Assembly (NCBI GenBank): GCA_039030125.1
Contig: JBCCEV010000003.1
Coordinates: 1 to 50,790 of the forward strand
Source of the DNA: JBCCEV01 sp039030125
GTDB taxonomy: Bacteria > Pseudomonadota > Gammaproteobacteria > Ga0077536
DNA length: 50,790 nucleotides
Reading direction: 5' to 3'
Shown here: positions 14,377-22,134 of the stretch, piece after piece
How the letters are laid out: the number at the start of each line of letters is the position of its first letter
How positions within the stretch are numbered: position 1 is the stretch's first letter
Made by a program: the position numbers and the translations under genes
Notes under the pieces: model-generated
Told to the model about the DNA's origin: nothing
What the model saw: the letters and a program-made list of their open reading frames with translations, nothing else
Databases searched by the model: none

Positions 14377-15252
14377 CTACAACCTTGCAATCACTTCATC
14401 GCCGAGTTTCTTAACGTAGTCACTGATGTCCGATTCTGTAGCGCTCAAGTTGAACAGCTCACCGCCAGTGGTCGGAGACAATGCAATAAGACGCTCGATG
14501 CCCAAGTCTTGATAACGTTTGGCTAAGTCCAAATCGATGTTGCCAAACGGGGTGACGCTGAGCTCAAGCTTGCCCAGGTGCGCGGGGCGGTTGCCGCGGG
14601 CCAAGGCCGCCTCCAAGCCTTGCACGCACTCAGCGGTCGCTTCCGGGGACAGACCAAAGCCGTACCAACCATGACCGTGACTTACCGTTCGTTCAAATGC
14701 GCCCTGGACGTGACCGCCGAAGATCACGGGGGGACCGCCCTTTTGCAATGGTCTGGGCAAGGCTTTCACTCCAGCGAAAGAAACGAAATCGCCGTCGTAG
14801 CTGGGGTCCTCTTCGTTCCAAATGCTTTGCATCGCTTCGAGGTACTCCACAGTACGCGGACCTTTATCTTTAAAAGAAACGCCAAGCGCATCGAATTCCG
14901 CTTTGAGATATCCGATACCAACGCCAAACAGCAGACGGCCACCGCACAATACATCAAGGCTGGCCATCTCCTTGGCAAGCACCAGCGGGTTACGCTGGGG
15001 CAGGATGATGATCCCCGTGCCAAATTTGATTTGCTGGGTCTGAGCAGCCAGCCAGGCAAACGAAATATTGGGATCAAGCATTGGGTAATCTGGTGGTAAT
15101 GGCGAGCCTTCAACTTGCGGATCTGGAAGCACGATGTGTTCACCGGCCCACAATGAATCAAAGCCTGCCGCTTCGGCTATTTTTGCGACGTGGCTGCTCG
15201 CTAACGGATCGCTGAGTGGCCCCATATTGATCCCAAAAAGTCCAAATTCCAA
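14377..15252 (-). CDS. Luciferase-like (LLM) oxidoreductase, F420-dependent subgroup
   Basis: A 291-residue TIM-barrel flavin or F420 oxidoreductase. Visible features are EFGLFGINMGPLSDP at the N-terminus, AGFDSLWAGEHIVLPDP, IKFGTGIIILPQRNPLVLAKEMASLD, and GRLLFGVGIGYLKAEFDALG. This set matches the subgroup annotated as probable F420-dependent (Rv2161c-like). Whether the host makes F420 is unknown; such proteins may use FMN. The start is TTG 15252 with GGAGGG about 8 bp upstream. No other start fits, since the conserved N-terminus begins here. It is followed after 8 bp by the DehI-like gene and sits downstream of an intrinsic terminator (15321-15350), so it needs its own promoter. Confidence 0.87.
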   Translation of the reverse strand: MEFGLFGINMGPLSDPLASSHVAKIAEAAGFDSLWAGEHIVLPDPQVEGSPLPPDYPMLDPNISFAWLAAQTQQIKFGTGIIILPQRNPLVLAKEMASLDVLCGGRLLFGVGIGYLKAEFDALGVSFKDKGPRTVEYLEAMQSIWNEEDPSYDGDFVSFAGVKALPRPLQKGGPPVIFGGHVQGAFERTVSHGHGWYGFGLSPEATAECVQGLEAALARGNRPAHLGKLELSVTPFGNIDLDLAKRYQDLGIERLIALSPTTGGELFNLSATESDISDYVKKLGDEVIARL

Positions 15253-15320
15253 AAGCTCAACCCTCCATACAGCGTGCTGCCGATTATAGGTAACTCGGGC
15301 TTCGTTCGATTGCGCCAGGC

Positions 15321-15350
15321 AAAAAAAAAGGGCTCCCTGGCAGGAGCCCT
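15321..15350 (-). terminator. Rho-independent terminator (minus strand)
   Basis: On the minus strand an AGGGCTCC stem closes with GGAGCCCT (plus 15343-15350 and 15329-15336; the outermost pair borders the T-tract), with a 6-base loop, followed by nine T residues (plus 15321-15329 is an A-tract). It lies about 290 bp downstream of the SDR stop, too far to be simply its terminator, and ends the candidate structured RNA described next. Confidence 0.88.
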
Positions 15351-15535
15351 AAATAACTCGTCGCGTAAGCTAAGGGCTGGCTTGATCGCGTCGATTCACT
15401 CCAACGACTTGATTCGCACCGCTCCTAGAAGCGCCGCAAAGAAGTCGTTGAAGCACAGTGCATCGGTTGCGAGATGCACGAGTTCGACTAAGCAAGCCCG
15501 ATGCCAGCTTGGCTATCACGTTGTTTTGTCCGGTT
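15321..15535 (-). ncRNA. Candidate structured small RNA
   Basis: The 388-bp gap 15253-15640 has no convincing protein frame on either strand. Read on the minus strand it holds a series of perfect hairpins ending in an intrinsic terminator: GCCA/TGGC with flanking GAT/ATC (15500-15517), GTGCATC/GATGCAC (15458-15464 with 15473-15479, 8-base loop), and CAACGACTT/AAGTCGTTG (15402-15410 with 15442-15450, enclosing a smaller GC-rich hairpin), then the terminator at 15321-15350. The 5' end is a guess, and no clear promoter was identified. It could be an independent sRNA or a processed 3' UTR of the SDR mRNA. No known RNA family was recognised. Confidence 0.5.
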
Positions 15536-15579
15536 TTTTGTATTTGACGTGCGTTTACCGGCCGGGCATCCGCGAGAAA

Positions 15580-15641
15580 GTGTAAAAATCCTTTAACAAA
15601 ATGCTCATGCTAAGTGCGTGATTTTCTGGCGATTTTTACAC
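15580..15641. repeat. 11-bp perfect inverted repeat GTGTAAAAATC / GATTTTTACAC
   Basis: GTGTAAAAATC at 15580-15590 is exactly inverted at 15631-15641, separated by 40 bp. The right arm overlaps the SDR stop codon. The loop is long for a terminator and no T-run follows directly, so paired binding sites for a regulator, just upstream of the candidate RNA, are as likely as an mRNA 3' hairpin. Confidence 0.6.
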
Positions 15642-16360
15642 TAATCGGTTGGATTCACGGTGAGTTCGCGCAGATCCAGATAGCTTCCCGAGGGTGCATT
15701 TCTGATGGCACTGAGCGCCTGACCGATCCGCTGGGCGACGATCTCGGGGGGCGGCATGCCGGCGGTTCCCATCGCTTGTTGAAGACGGGCCGTGGACGAG
15801 AACCTCGTTGCATCGACCGTTTTAATGTAGTCCTGCATCGCGGTGTGGATCAGGCCTGGCGCCAATGCGCACAGGTGGGTTGCCGGCAGTTCATCGCGAT
15901 AGAGCTGGGTCAACATATTGAGCGTCGCTTTTGACAGCGCATAACTCCCCCAACCGCGATTTCCATTAACGCCCGCGCCGGAGGACACTAAAACGACTTG
16001 CTCCGGCGGCGTGTCAAGCTGGCACATCCAGTCCAAGATAATTTTGTTCGCCCACACATTAACTTCCATCGCCGCGCGAATATCTTGCAGCGGGGTGTCG
16101 ACCATATCTCTGAACGGCTGCAACACTCCGGCGTTGAGGTACGCCAGATGGATGGTCCCGCGCGATGACTCGATCGTCGAGAGCGTTTTCTCAAGTGCGG
16201 CAGTGTCCGCGAGGTCACATTGCATGCTAATCAACGCATCATCCGTGAGCGCTGGGCGCCGCCGGCTGATCCCCAATACCGCGTCGTCGGTTTCGAGATG
16301 GTAGCGGGCAAGCGCCTCACCAAGGCCACTACTGTGTCCCGTGATCAAGACCTGTCTCAT
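15641..16360 (-). CDS. Short-chain dehydrogenase/reductase (SDR)
   Basis: A 239-residue classical SDR, an NAD(P)-dependent oxidoreductase. The cofactor motif TGHSSGLG (TGxxxGxG) is at the N-terminus, LNAG serves as the structural NAG motif, and the catalytic set is visible as VLVSSGAG followed by SYALSK (YxxxK). The C-terminal half is slightly short compared with the usual 250 residues. The substrate is not predictable. It is divergent from the MalY/PatB-like gene across a 95-bp spacer. The RNA candidate lies downstream on the same strand. Confidence 0.88.
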   Translation of the reverse strand: MRQVLITGHSSGLGEALARYHLETDDAVLGISRRRPALTDDALISMQCDLADTAALEKTLSTIESSRGTIHLAYLNAGVLQPFRDMVDTPLQDIRAAMEVNVWANKIILDWMCQLDTPPEQVVLVSSGAGVNGNRGWGSYALSKATLNMLTQLYRDELPATHLCALAPGLIHTAMQDYIKTVDATRFSSTARLQQAMGTAGMPPPEIVAQRIGQALSAIRNAPSGSYLDLRELTVNPTD

Positions 16361-16423
16361 CGCCGGATCTCCGTCAGGTTTGAATTACCATAACATCTGC
16401 GGCAACGTCCGCTTGGAACACTC

Positions 16424-16429
16424 TACAAT
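16424..16429 (+). promoter_or_regulatory. Candidate -10 box for the MalY/PatB-like gene
   Basis: TACAAT lies 26 bp upstream of the ATG at 16456, placing a start site near 16436 and a leader of about 20 bases. The -35 position (GGCAAC at 17-bp spacing) is weak, so the call rests mainly on the -10. Confidence 0.35.
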
Positions 16430-16455
16430 CGCCTTAAGAATAACGATCTCGTGCT

Positions 16456-17610
16456 ATGGAATTCGATTCGCTTGATGAAAAAACGCTGAGGCTGCGAACC
16501 GGCGAGAAGTGGCAGCAGTATCCGCCGGATGTCTTGCCGGCATGGGTCGCGGATATGGATTTCGAGCCGGCCGAAGCGATCGCGACAGCGTTGCGCGAGC
16601 GCCTCGATAACGCCGATTTGGGCTACCCGCGGGCGTTTCGCGATACCGGATTGGCCGAACTTTTTGTTACCCGCATGGCGGACCGTTTCGCCTGGCACGT
16701 AAAAGCTGGAGACATCACCCCGATCAACGATGTGGTGCAGGGGATCTATCTCGGCTTGTTGAGCATTGCCGAGCGCGGTGATGGCGTGATTATCCAAACA
16801 CCAATCTATCCGCCATTTTTGCGCGCGGCCAAACACACCGAGCGCGCGGCTCTGATTTGTCCACTACGAATGGGCGGGAGTCGCTATGAAATCGATTTCG
16901 ATGACTTGCGCGATGCGGCGCGCAAGGGTGCCCGGGTGTTGTTGTTCTGCAATCCTCACAACCCGACGGGACGGGCCTTTAGCCAACGTGAACTCGAGGA
17001 GTTGGCAAACTTCGCGGTTGAAAATGATCTGTGGGTGATCTCAGATGAGATTCACGCCGATCTAACCCTTGGCGACACCCAGCATATCCCTATCGCGTCG
17101 CTGAACGAACAAATTGCCGAGCGCACAATAACGCTCATGTCGGCGAGCAAAGCCTTTAATATTGCCGGTCTGTGCATGGCTTTCGTGCACTGCCAAGGCG
17201 CGCAGCTCAAGAAACTATTTGCCAGCATTCCAGCCCATACGAGAGGGGGCACCAACGCCCTCTCAATTGCCGCGGTCAGGGCGGCCTGGACGCAAGGCGG
17301 TGCTTGGCAAACCAGCTTACGTGCGCAGTTAACCAGCAACCGCGATACCGTCGCCCGACGTGTCGGTGTTTGGAGCGATTTTCTGCACCAGCCGCCGGAG
17401 GCGACCTATCTGGCCTGGATCGATTGCAATCACACTGCGATCGCGGATAAACCCTATGAGTTTTTTCTGGAAAAGGCGCGGGTTGCACTGAGCGATGGCC
17501 GCGCTTTCGGCCGCGCTGGTGAGGGGTTTGTGCGTCTCAACTTCGCGACCTCAAGCGCGTTGCTCGACGAGATACTTAGCCGCCTGGAAGATGCGATCGC
17601 CGAGATTTAG
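16456..17610 (+). CDS. MalY/PatB-family PLP aminotransferase (cystathionine beta-lyase type)
   Basis: A 384-residue fold-type I PLP enzyme. The start MEFDSLDEKTLR, then KWQQYP and LPAWVADMDFEPAEAI, is the MalY/PatB hallmark. CNPHNPTGRAF, VISDEIHADL (Asp and Tyr/His cofactor contacts) and the Schiff-base lysine in SASKAFNIAGL follow. Family members cleave C-S bonds of cystathionine or cysteine conjugates, releasing thiols, pyruvate and ammonia, and some transaminate. The C-terminal Arg that binds the substrate carboxylate is likely the one in GFVRLNFA. Its stop abuts the stop of the convergent dacB-like gene with no gap. It is single and divergent from the SDR gene. Confidence 0.9.
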   Translation: MEFDSLDEKTLRLRTGEKWQQYPPDVLPAWVADMDFEPAEAIATALRERLDNADLGYPRAFRDTGLAELFVTRMADRFAWHVKAGDITPINDVVQGIYLGLLSIAERGDGVIIQTPIYPPFLRAAKHTERAALICPLRMGGSRYEIDFDDLRDAARKGARVLLFCNPHNPTGRAFSQRELEELANFAVENDLWVISDEIHADLTLGDTQHIPIASLNEQIAERTITLMSASKAFNIAGLCMAFVHCQGAQLKKLFASIPAHTRGGTNALSIAAVRAAWTQGGAWQTSLRAQLTSNRDTVARRVGVWSDFLHQPPEATYLAWIDCNHTAIADKPYEFFLEKARVALSDGRAFGRAGEGFVRLNFATSSALLDEILSRLEDAIAEI

Positions 17611-19035
17611 TTATCCTTGACGGTAGGTCCAAGCAAGCACGGCATTCTGTAATTCCGTGCCGCTACCCCAGTGCACATCCTTGTGATTAACGAATAGCGA
17701 TACTGCGAATGTCTCGCCGCTTTGTGCGCGCACAAAGCCCGCGATCGCCACCACATCATCAAGGCGGCCGGTTTTAAGGTGCATTTTCCCGGCTTCGCGT
17801 TTGCCGCGAAAGCGTTTGCGTACCGTTCCATCCTTACCGGATATCGCCATCGAGGAGACGAACTCAGGCATATACGGATGGCGCCAGGCGGTGAGGAGCA
17901 TGGCGTTCATAAACTCGGCGCTCAATCGCGAGCGACGCGACAGGCCGGCGCCGTTGTCGATGATGATGTTGCCGGCGGGCAGGCCTAGATCGAGCAAATG
18001 AGTCTGCGCTTGCTGGGCTCCCTGCAGCGGCGTTACCGGCGGCGTTTGTTGTACCGCGGCCAAGGTTAGCAGCAGTTGGCGCGTCATCAGGTTATTGCTC
18101 CATTTGTTCAAGGGGCGAATAATTTCTGCGAGCTCGCGACCGCGCCAAACCAAGCGCGGGGTTTCCTGTGCTTCGACCTCATCGTTTTTGTAGGTGCCCT
18201 CGATGCGGCCTCCCCATTGGCGGAATAAAAACTTGAACATCCCATAAACATAAGCCGGGTGTGAAAGCGCGGTGCGGGCTAAATCATATTTACGGCAGCT
18301 TGCGGGCATGGAGCCGGAGAATCGCACCTCGTCGGCGGCTGGCAAGTTACGAACATCCATGATGATTTTTAAACCGTTGCCGCGGCATTTCCCGTTTACC
18401 AGCTTAACGGTCGATTGAACGTTCAGATTTGGCAGCGGTGGATTGTGGATGACGTTGACCTTGCCGGCGCCGCGGTTTGGAACCAACTTAAAGTCGAAGG
18501 CCTTGAAATTAACGCTTAGGGCGCTCGGCTGGACGTTGTAGAGGCGGTGGGATTGACCATCGAAATCATCCTCATCTCCGGGGATCGGCGCGAAAATGCT
18601 GTCGTCGATCACTAAATCGCCGGTGATCTTCTCGATGCCAAGCTGATTTCGAATCTCGCCGACGAGCTTCCAGAACTCCTCGGTCACGAGATAGGGATCG
18701 CCGTGCCCTTTGAGTACAAGGTCGCCATCTAACGTGCCATTTTTTAAAGAACCACGGATATAAACTTCGGTTTTCCAGGTGTGATTGGGTCCAAGCAGAT
18801 CGAGCGCGACAAAGGTGGTTACCAATTTTATCGACGACGCCGGGTTGCGAAGAACTTCAGCGTTGAGTGACAGGCGTGGCGAAGTCTCGCTGGTACTTTG
18901 CACGATCACACTGACGCCACTTGCCGGAATATTGTGCGCCTTCATCACCCGGGCAATCGGTTGAGGTAGCTGAGCGGCCGCGCCCGCTGAACCAAGAGCA
19001 AGTGCGCACGCCACCGCTATAAGGACGGTTCGCAT
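17611..19035 (-). CDS. dacB: D-alanyl-D-alanine carboxypeptidase/endopeptidase (PBP4, DacB)
   Basis: A periplasmic class C penicillin-binding protein that trims peptidoglycan stem peptides or cleaves cross-links. The 474-residue protein has a signal peptide (MRTVLIAVACALALGSAGAAA, cleavage around residue 21), the acylating SxxK motif PASSIK (S67, K70), the SxN motif in KWSNNLMTRQ, and KTG in HLKTGRLDDV near the C-terminus. The large insert between SxxK and SxN, with GDLVLKGHGDPYL, is typical of PBP4. It is the last gene of a minus-strand set 21004-17611, 23 bp after the AhpD-like gene. Confidence 0.93.
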   Translation of the reverse strand: MRTVLIAVACALALGSAGAAAQLPQPIARVMKAHNIPASGVSVIVQSTSETSPRLSLNAEVLRNPASSIKLVTTFVALDLLGPNHTWKTEVYIRGSLKNGTLDGDLVLKGHGDPYLVTEEFWKLVGEIRNQLGIEKITGDLVIDDSIFAPIPGDEDDFDGQSHRLYNVQPSALSVNFKAFDFKLVPNRGAGKVNVIHNPPLPNLNVQSTVKLVNGKCRGNGLKIIMDVRNLPAADEVRFSGSMPASCRKYDLARTALSHPAYVYGMFKFLFRQWGGRIEGTYKNDEVEAQETPRLVWRGRELAEIIRPLNKWSNNLMTRQLLLTLAAVQQTPPVTPLQGAQQAQTHLLDLGLPAGNIIIDNGAGLSRRSRLSAEFMNAMLLTAWRHPYMPEFVSSMAISGKDGTVRKRFRGKREAGKMHLKTGRLDDVVAIAGFVRAQSGETFAVSLFVNHKDVHWGSGTELQNAVLAWTYRQG

Positions 19036-19058
19036 GAAATTGAGTGACCTAAAGCGTG

Positions 19059-19646
19059 TTAATTTGGTTCGCGGTTCTGATAGTGATATTCAGGGTTGGG
19101 TTGCATGTCCACCGCGCTTGCGACCCGGTTCGACATATTGAAGAAGCCAGCAATATTCGCGATGTCCCAGATATCTTTATCCGTAAAGCCAGCGTCACGC
19201 AGCAATTGACGATCGGCGTCATCAATTTCAAAACTTTGGCGCGTAACTTTTACTGCGAAATCGAGCATGGCTTTGTGTCGCACGGACAGCTCCGCAGCTC
19301 GATAGTTCATGACTAAAAGTTCGCCTAGGGCAGGATCGCCGGAGTATGCGCGCACCGCTTGTCCGTGCGCGGTTAAACAATAGAAGCAGTGATTCTCCGA
19401 TGAGACGACGACCGCGATCATCTCTCTTTCCAGTTTGCTCAAACCCGATTCGCCGAGCATCAAAGCGTTATAGAAATCCGCAAAAGCGGACAGATGCTGG
19501 GGATTATGACTGTAAGCCGCCAACACATTGGGCAGCAGGCCAAGTTTTTCTTGGCAGATCTGGAAATATTTTTGCATTTCCTCTGGTAATTCATCGTGGG
19601 CTGGCTGCTCGATATCGAGCGCGATGATTTCTTTCTTTAACGACAT
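19059..19646 (-). CDS. AhpD-like peroxidase-related protein (carboxymuconolactone decarboxylase fold)
   Basis: A 195-residue all-helical protein of the alkylhydroperoxidase D / carboxymuconolactone decarboxylase superfamily. The redox CxxC with trailing histidine appears as SSENHCFYCLTAHG. The N-terminal PEEMQKYFQICQEKLGLLPNVLAAYSHNP matches the peroxidase-related (TIGR01926-like) subgroup. Reduction of a hydroperoxide or a lipoyl-type disulfide relay is the known chemistry of relatives. It lies 10 bp after DUF488 and 23 bp before dacB, suggesting co-transcription in a mixed-function operon. Confidence 0.87.
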   Translation of the reverse strand: MSLKKEIIALDIEQPAHDELPEEMQKYFQICQEKLGLLPNVLAAYSHNPQHLSAFADFYNALMLGESGLSKLEREMIAVVVSSENHCFYCLTAHGQAVRAYSGDPALGELLVMNYRAAELSVRHKAMLDFAVKVTRQSFEIDDADRQLLRDAGFTDKDIWDIANIAGFFNMSNRVASAVDMQPNPEYHYQNREPN

Positions 19647-19656
19647 GAAGGGTCCT

Positions 19657-20199
19657 CTAGAACAAGCTCATTTGACTGAGGCGATTGTAAACGCCTGGTA
19701 TTTGCCCACAATCGAGCGCGTCGCTGAGCTGGTGTTCGATTGCTTGGCGCGGTCCAACGATATGCTGGACCGCAATGTTCAGGCGGTGGGTTAAATAATC
19801 ACTGATCAAGCGACGGTGACACTGTTGGTGATCGGCCTCCGCGCACATTAACGCCGTGATCCGGCCATGAGTGCGCGCGAGCAGCTCCGCGAGCGTGTTG
19901 GCGAAGTTCTCGGTGTCCATGTGATCGGCGAAGCCTTGAATGGTGCCAGCCAAGGCGGCGTGTGGTGAATCCGCCTTGCTGGTCCTAAATCCCCCAAGGT
20001 CCTTGCCGTACCACTGGTAGTCAATGCCGTAGTTGGCCAGCTCGGCTGATAATTTTGCGCGGTGAAATTGTGGGTTACGGCGGCTGCGAGGTTTGGCGCG
20101 AACATCGCACACCAGGCGAACCTGATGGCCCTGGAGGCGTTGCACGAGGTCTTCGATCGTGAAGTTACTGTGACCGATGGTAAAAATCTCAGCGGTCAT
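19657..20199 (-). CDS. DUF488 family protein
   Basis: A 180-residue member of DUF488, whose function is not established. It shows FTIGHSNFTIEDL at the N-terminus, VCDVRAKPRSRRNPQF, YGKDLGG, and the conserved LMCAEADHQQCHRRLISDYL with a Cys-Glu and Cys-His pair. The start at ATG 20199 overlaps the GGCT stop as ATGA, which is why it is preferred over a longer frame beginning at 20256. The Cys/His cluster suggests a metal or redox site. Confidence 0.86.
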   Translation of the reverse strand: MTAEIFTIGHSNFTIEDLVQRLQGHQVRLVCDVRAKPRSRRNPQFHRAKLSAELANYGIDYQWYGKDLGGFRTSKADSPHAALAGTIQGFADHMDTENFANTLAELLARTHGRITALMCAEADHQQCHRRLISDYLTHRLNIAVQHIVGPRQAIEHQLSDALDCGQIPGVYNRLSQMSLF

Positions 20200-20609
20200 T
20201 TGAATCTTTGCAGGTACCTGGCCAGGTGATTTTCGACGAACCAAGCGGGATCCCAATTTTCATCGCTGAGTAGTTCCGCGTACTGAGGATATACGATATA
20301 GGTTTGCGCCGCTTCGCGCTGGCCCGAGGCTAAGGTGATCGTTACCGATTGCCTGAAGTAGATAGCGTCTTCGAAGGCATCTAAACGCGCCCAGATCTGG
20401 GGATCAATGTCGCGGTACAACACACCTGCTGCCCGCGCTCCGGCTTTTGGGATCATCCCAGGGTAAGGGGCTTCGTGAACCCGGTAGGCGGCGTGGTCGG
20501 CAAGCTCGGCCTCGGCGGAAACCCGTGAGTGCCCGGTGATTGCCGCGAACAAGGACTCGAACACCAAGGTGCCATAAGCAAACAGACGATCGGGCAGGGG
20601 ATCTGTCAT
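20196..20609 (-). CDS. Gamma-glutamylcyclotransferase-fold (AIG2-like) protein
   Basis: A 137-residue protein with the GGCT fold. LFAYGTL near the N-terminus is the substrate-binding loop (YGxL), and the glutamate in LDAFEDAIYFRQSV is the expected catalytic base. Known relatives cyclise gamma-glutamyl amines, but many AIG2-like proteins have untested roles. Both ends are translationally coupled by 4-bp overlaps, upstream to the VanZ-like gene and downstream to DUF488. Confidence 0.87.
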   Translation of the reverse strand: MTDPLPDRLFAYGTLVFESLFAAITGHSRVSAEAELADHAAYRVHEAPYPGMIPKAGARAAGVLYRDIDPQIWARLDAFEDAIYFRQSVTITLASGQREAAQTYIVYPQYAELLSDENWDPAWFVENHLARYLQRFK

Positions 20610-21004
20610 TCGGTGCTGGGGTCGCTGTCGGTAATCATTGGCCGATAGGCCAGATAGACGACGATGATCCCAACCGCGTTGGCCGCCAGATCGTCGATGG
20701 AACCCTGCCGTGCCGGCAAGGTGTGCTGCACGACCTCAAGGGCGCCACTGTAGGTAAAGAGCAGGGCGGCAAGGTAAGGCCAGGATTTTTGCGGATAGGC
20801 GTGCGCAAACCAGCCCATCATCACGCCGTAGGCGAGCGCGTGGCGGATCTTGTCGTTCCAGCCGATCAGATCGTCGAATGTTTCGACCGTTGGCACGGTG
20901 GAAAGCACGAAAATCGCAGCCAGACCCATCCAACCCGCTAACAGCCAGATCCGGCGGGCTTGACCCGGTTGTAATAAAGTCTCTCGAGTGTGCAGCAAAA
21001 TCAT
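20606..21004 (-). CDS. VanZ-like membrane protein
   Basis: A 132-residue inner-membrane protein of the VanZ-like family, with about four predicted hydrophobic segments (LLAGWMGLAAIFVLSTVP, ALAYGVMMGWFAH, YLAALLFTYSGALEVVQ, LAANAVGIIVVYLAY). The conserved DKIRHALAYGVM and EVVQHTLPARQGSIDDLAAN with polar residues in the membrane fit the family. Function is poorly known apart from mild teicoplanin resistance for VanZ itself. The ATG at 21004 (MILLHTRETLL) is preferred to a longer start at 21049, which would reduce the divergent spacer to the Sel1 gene to about 20 bp. Confidence 0.84.
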   Translation of the reverse strand: MILLHTRETLLQPGQARRIWLLAGWMGLAAIFVLSTVPTVETFDDLIGWNDKIRHALAYGVMMGWFAHAYPQKSWPYLAALLFTYSGALEVVQHTLPARQGSIDDLAANAVGIIVVYLAYRPMITDSDPSTE

Positions 21005-21072
21005 TGTGTTCGGAGCGTGGATCCTGGGATCCCGGTGCTCAGGATCCAAACTTGTCGGCCGCTAACGGAGTT

Positions 21073-22134
21073 ATGAAACGTTCGTTTCTTAGAAGCATTA
21101 TATTCGCAGCCCTGTTCTGGCCGCTTGAGAATAACGCGGCTGATTTCATGGCAGGCGTAGCCGCGTACAAGCGCGGCGATTTTCCCGGCGCCTTGGAAAT
21201 CTTTCGCCCCCTGGCAGGCGATGGCGACGCGCGTGCGCAATTCGCCTTGGGCTTGCTGCATGACAACGGTGAAGGGGTGGTGCGCTCCGACGAACAAGCG
21301 GCCCATTGGTATGCCTTGAGCGCGGCCCAGGGTTACCCCAAAGCACAATACAACTACGGCCTGCTCATTGAGAATGAGCGCGTAGCCGCGCTCGTCAAAG
21401 CAAGCGCGAGTCAGTGGTATTTCAAGGCGGCGAGCGGGGGCAACTCCGATGCGGTGGGGCGTTTATTCCGTCTTGCGGAAAACGGCGATCGCAGCTCGCA
21501 GTCGCTTCTTGGCACGCTGTTCATGAATGGCCGCGGGGTCGTAAAAGACGCGGGCAAAGCGCTGGGATGGTTCGTCAAAGCCGCTAAACAGGGCGATGTT
21601 GATGCGCACTTTGCTCTGGGCGTGCTTTATGAAACCGGACAAGCGCAACGCCAATCATTCACAAAAGCCGCTGAGCACTATCAAATTTCAGCCGCCGCCG
21701 GACACCTGGAAGCAATCTACAATCTGGGGCGCTTCTATCGTGTTGGCCGCGGTACCGCGCGAGATTTTGAGCGCGCTCGCGCTCACTATACGACCGCTGC
21801 CGAGGGTGGTTTGCCGATCGCGCAGTTCGCGCTCGGTATGTTGTTCGAAGCCGGCCAGCAAGGCTGGCCGCAAGATCCGGAGCAAGCGCTGCACTGGTAT
21901 CAAAAGGCGGTGGAAAATGGCAGCGGTGACGCGATGGTGAATTTGGCTTTCTTTTACATGCGCGGCGAGCATGTTGCCCAGGATCTGGATCGCGCGGCAA
22001 GCTTATTGCGTGAGGCGCAACGCCTTGGACACCCGTTGGCCGGTGAAAACCTGGAAGTCATTAATAGCGCCGCGGCGACACCCGCGGCGATGAATGTCGC
22101 GAGCTATGACGCGGTGGAGAACGCGTCTAAATAG
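21073..22134 (+). CDS. Secreted Sel1-repeat (TPR-like) protein
   Basis: A 353-residue exported repeat protein. A signal peptide (MKRSFLRSIIFAALFWPLENNA) precedes seven to eight Sel1-like repeats of about 36 residues, each with an AxxxLGxxY/F...GxGV...A..WY..AA..G pattern, for example ARAQFALGLLHDNGEGV and IAQFALGMLFEAGQQGW. Such repeats form alpha-solenoids that bind proteins. ATG 21073 was chosen because it begins the signal peptide; GGAG lies very close ahead. The final 31 bp overlap the convergent ubiA 3' end. The binding partner is unknown; periplasmic signalling or envelope assembly are typical roles. Confidence 0.87.
   Translation: MKRSFLRSIIFAALFWPLENNAADFMAGVAAYKRGDFPGALEIFRPLAGDGDARAQFALGLLHDNGEGVVRSDEQAAHWYALSAAQGYPKAQYNYGLLIENERVAALVKASASQWYFKAASGGNSDAVGRLFRLAENGDRSSQSLLGTLFMNGRGVVKDAGKALGWFVKAAKQGDVDAHFALGVLYETGQAQRQSFTKAAEHYQISAAAGHLEAIYNLGRFYRVGRGTARDFERARAHYTTAAEGGLPIAQFALGMLFEAGQQGWPQDPEQALHWYQKAVENGSGDAMVNLAFFYMRGEHVAQDLDRAASLLREAQRLGHPLAGENLEVINSAAATPAAMNVASYDAVENASK

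Noticed and set aside
15274..15585. 103-codon plus-strand frame in the 388-bp gap
   Set aside because: It crosses the terminator and the hairpins, has no ribosome site and no protein-like pattern.
20878..21072. N-terminal extension of the Sel1-repeat protein
   Set aside because: The signal peptide starts at ATG 21073; the extension lies over the VanZ-like gene on the other strand.
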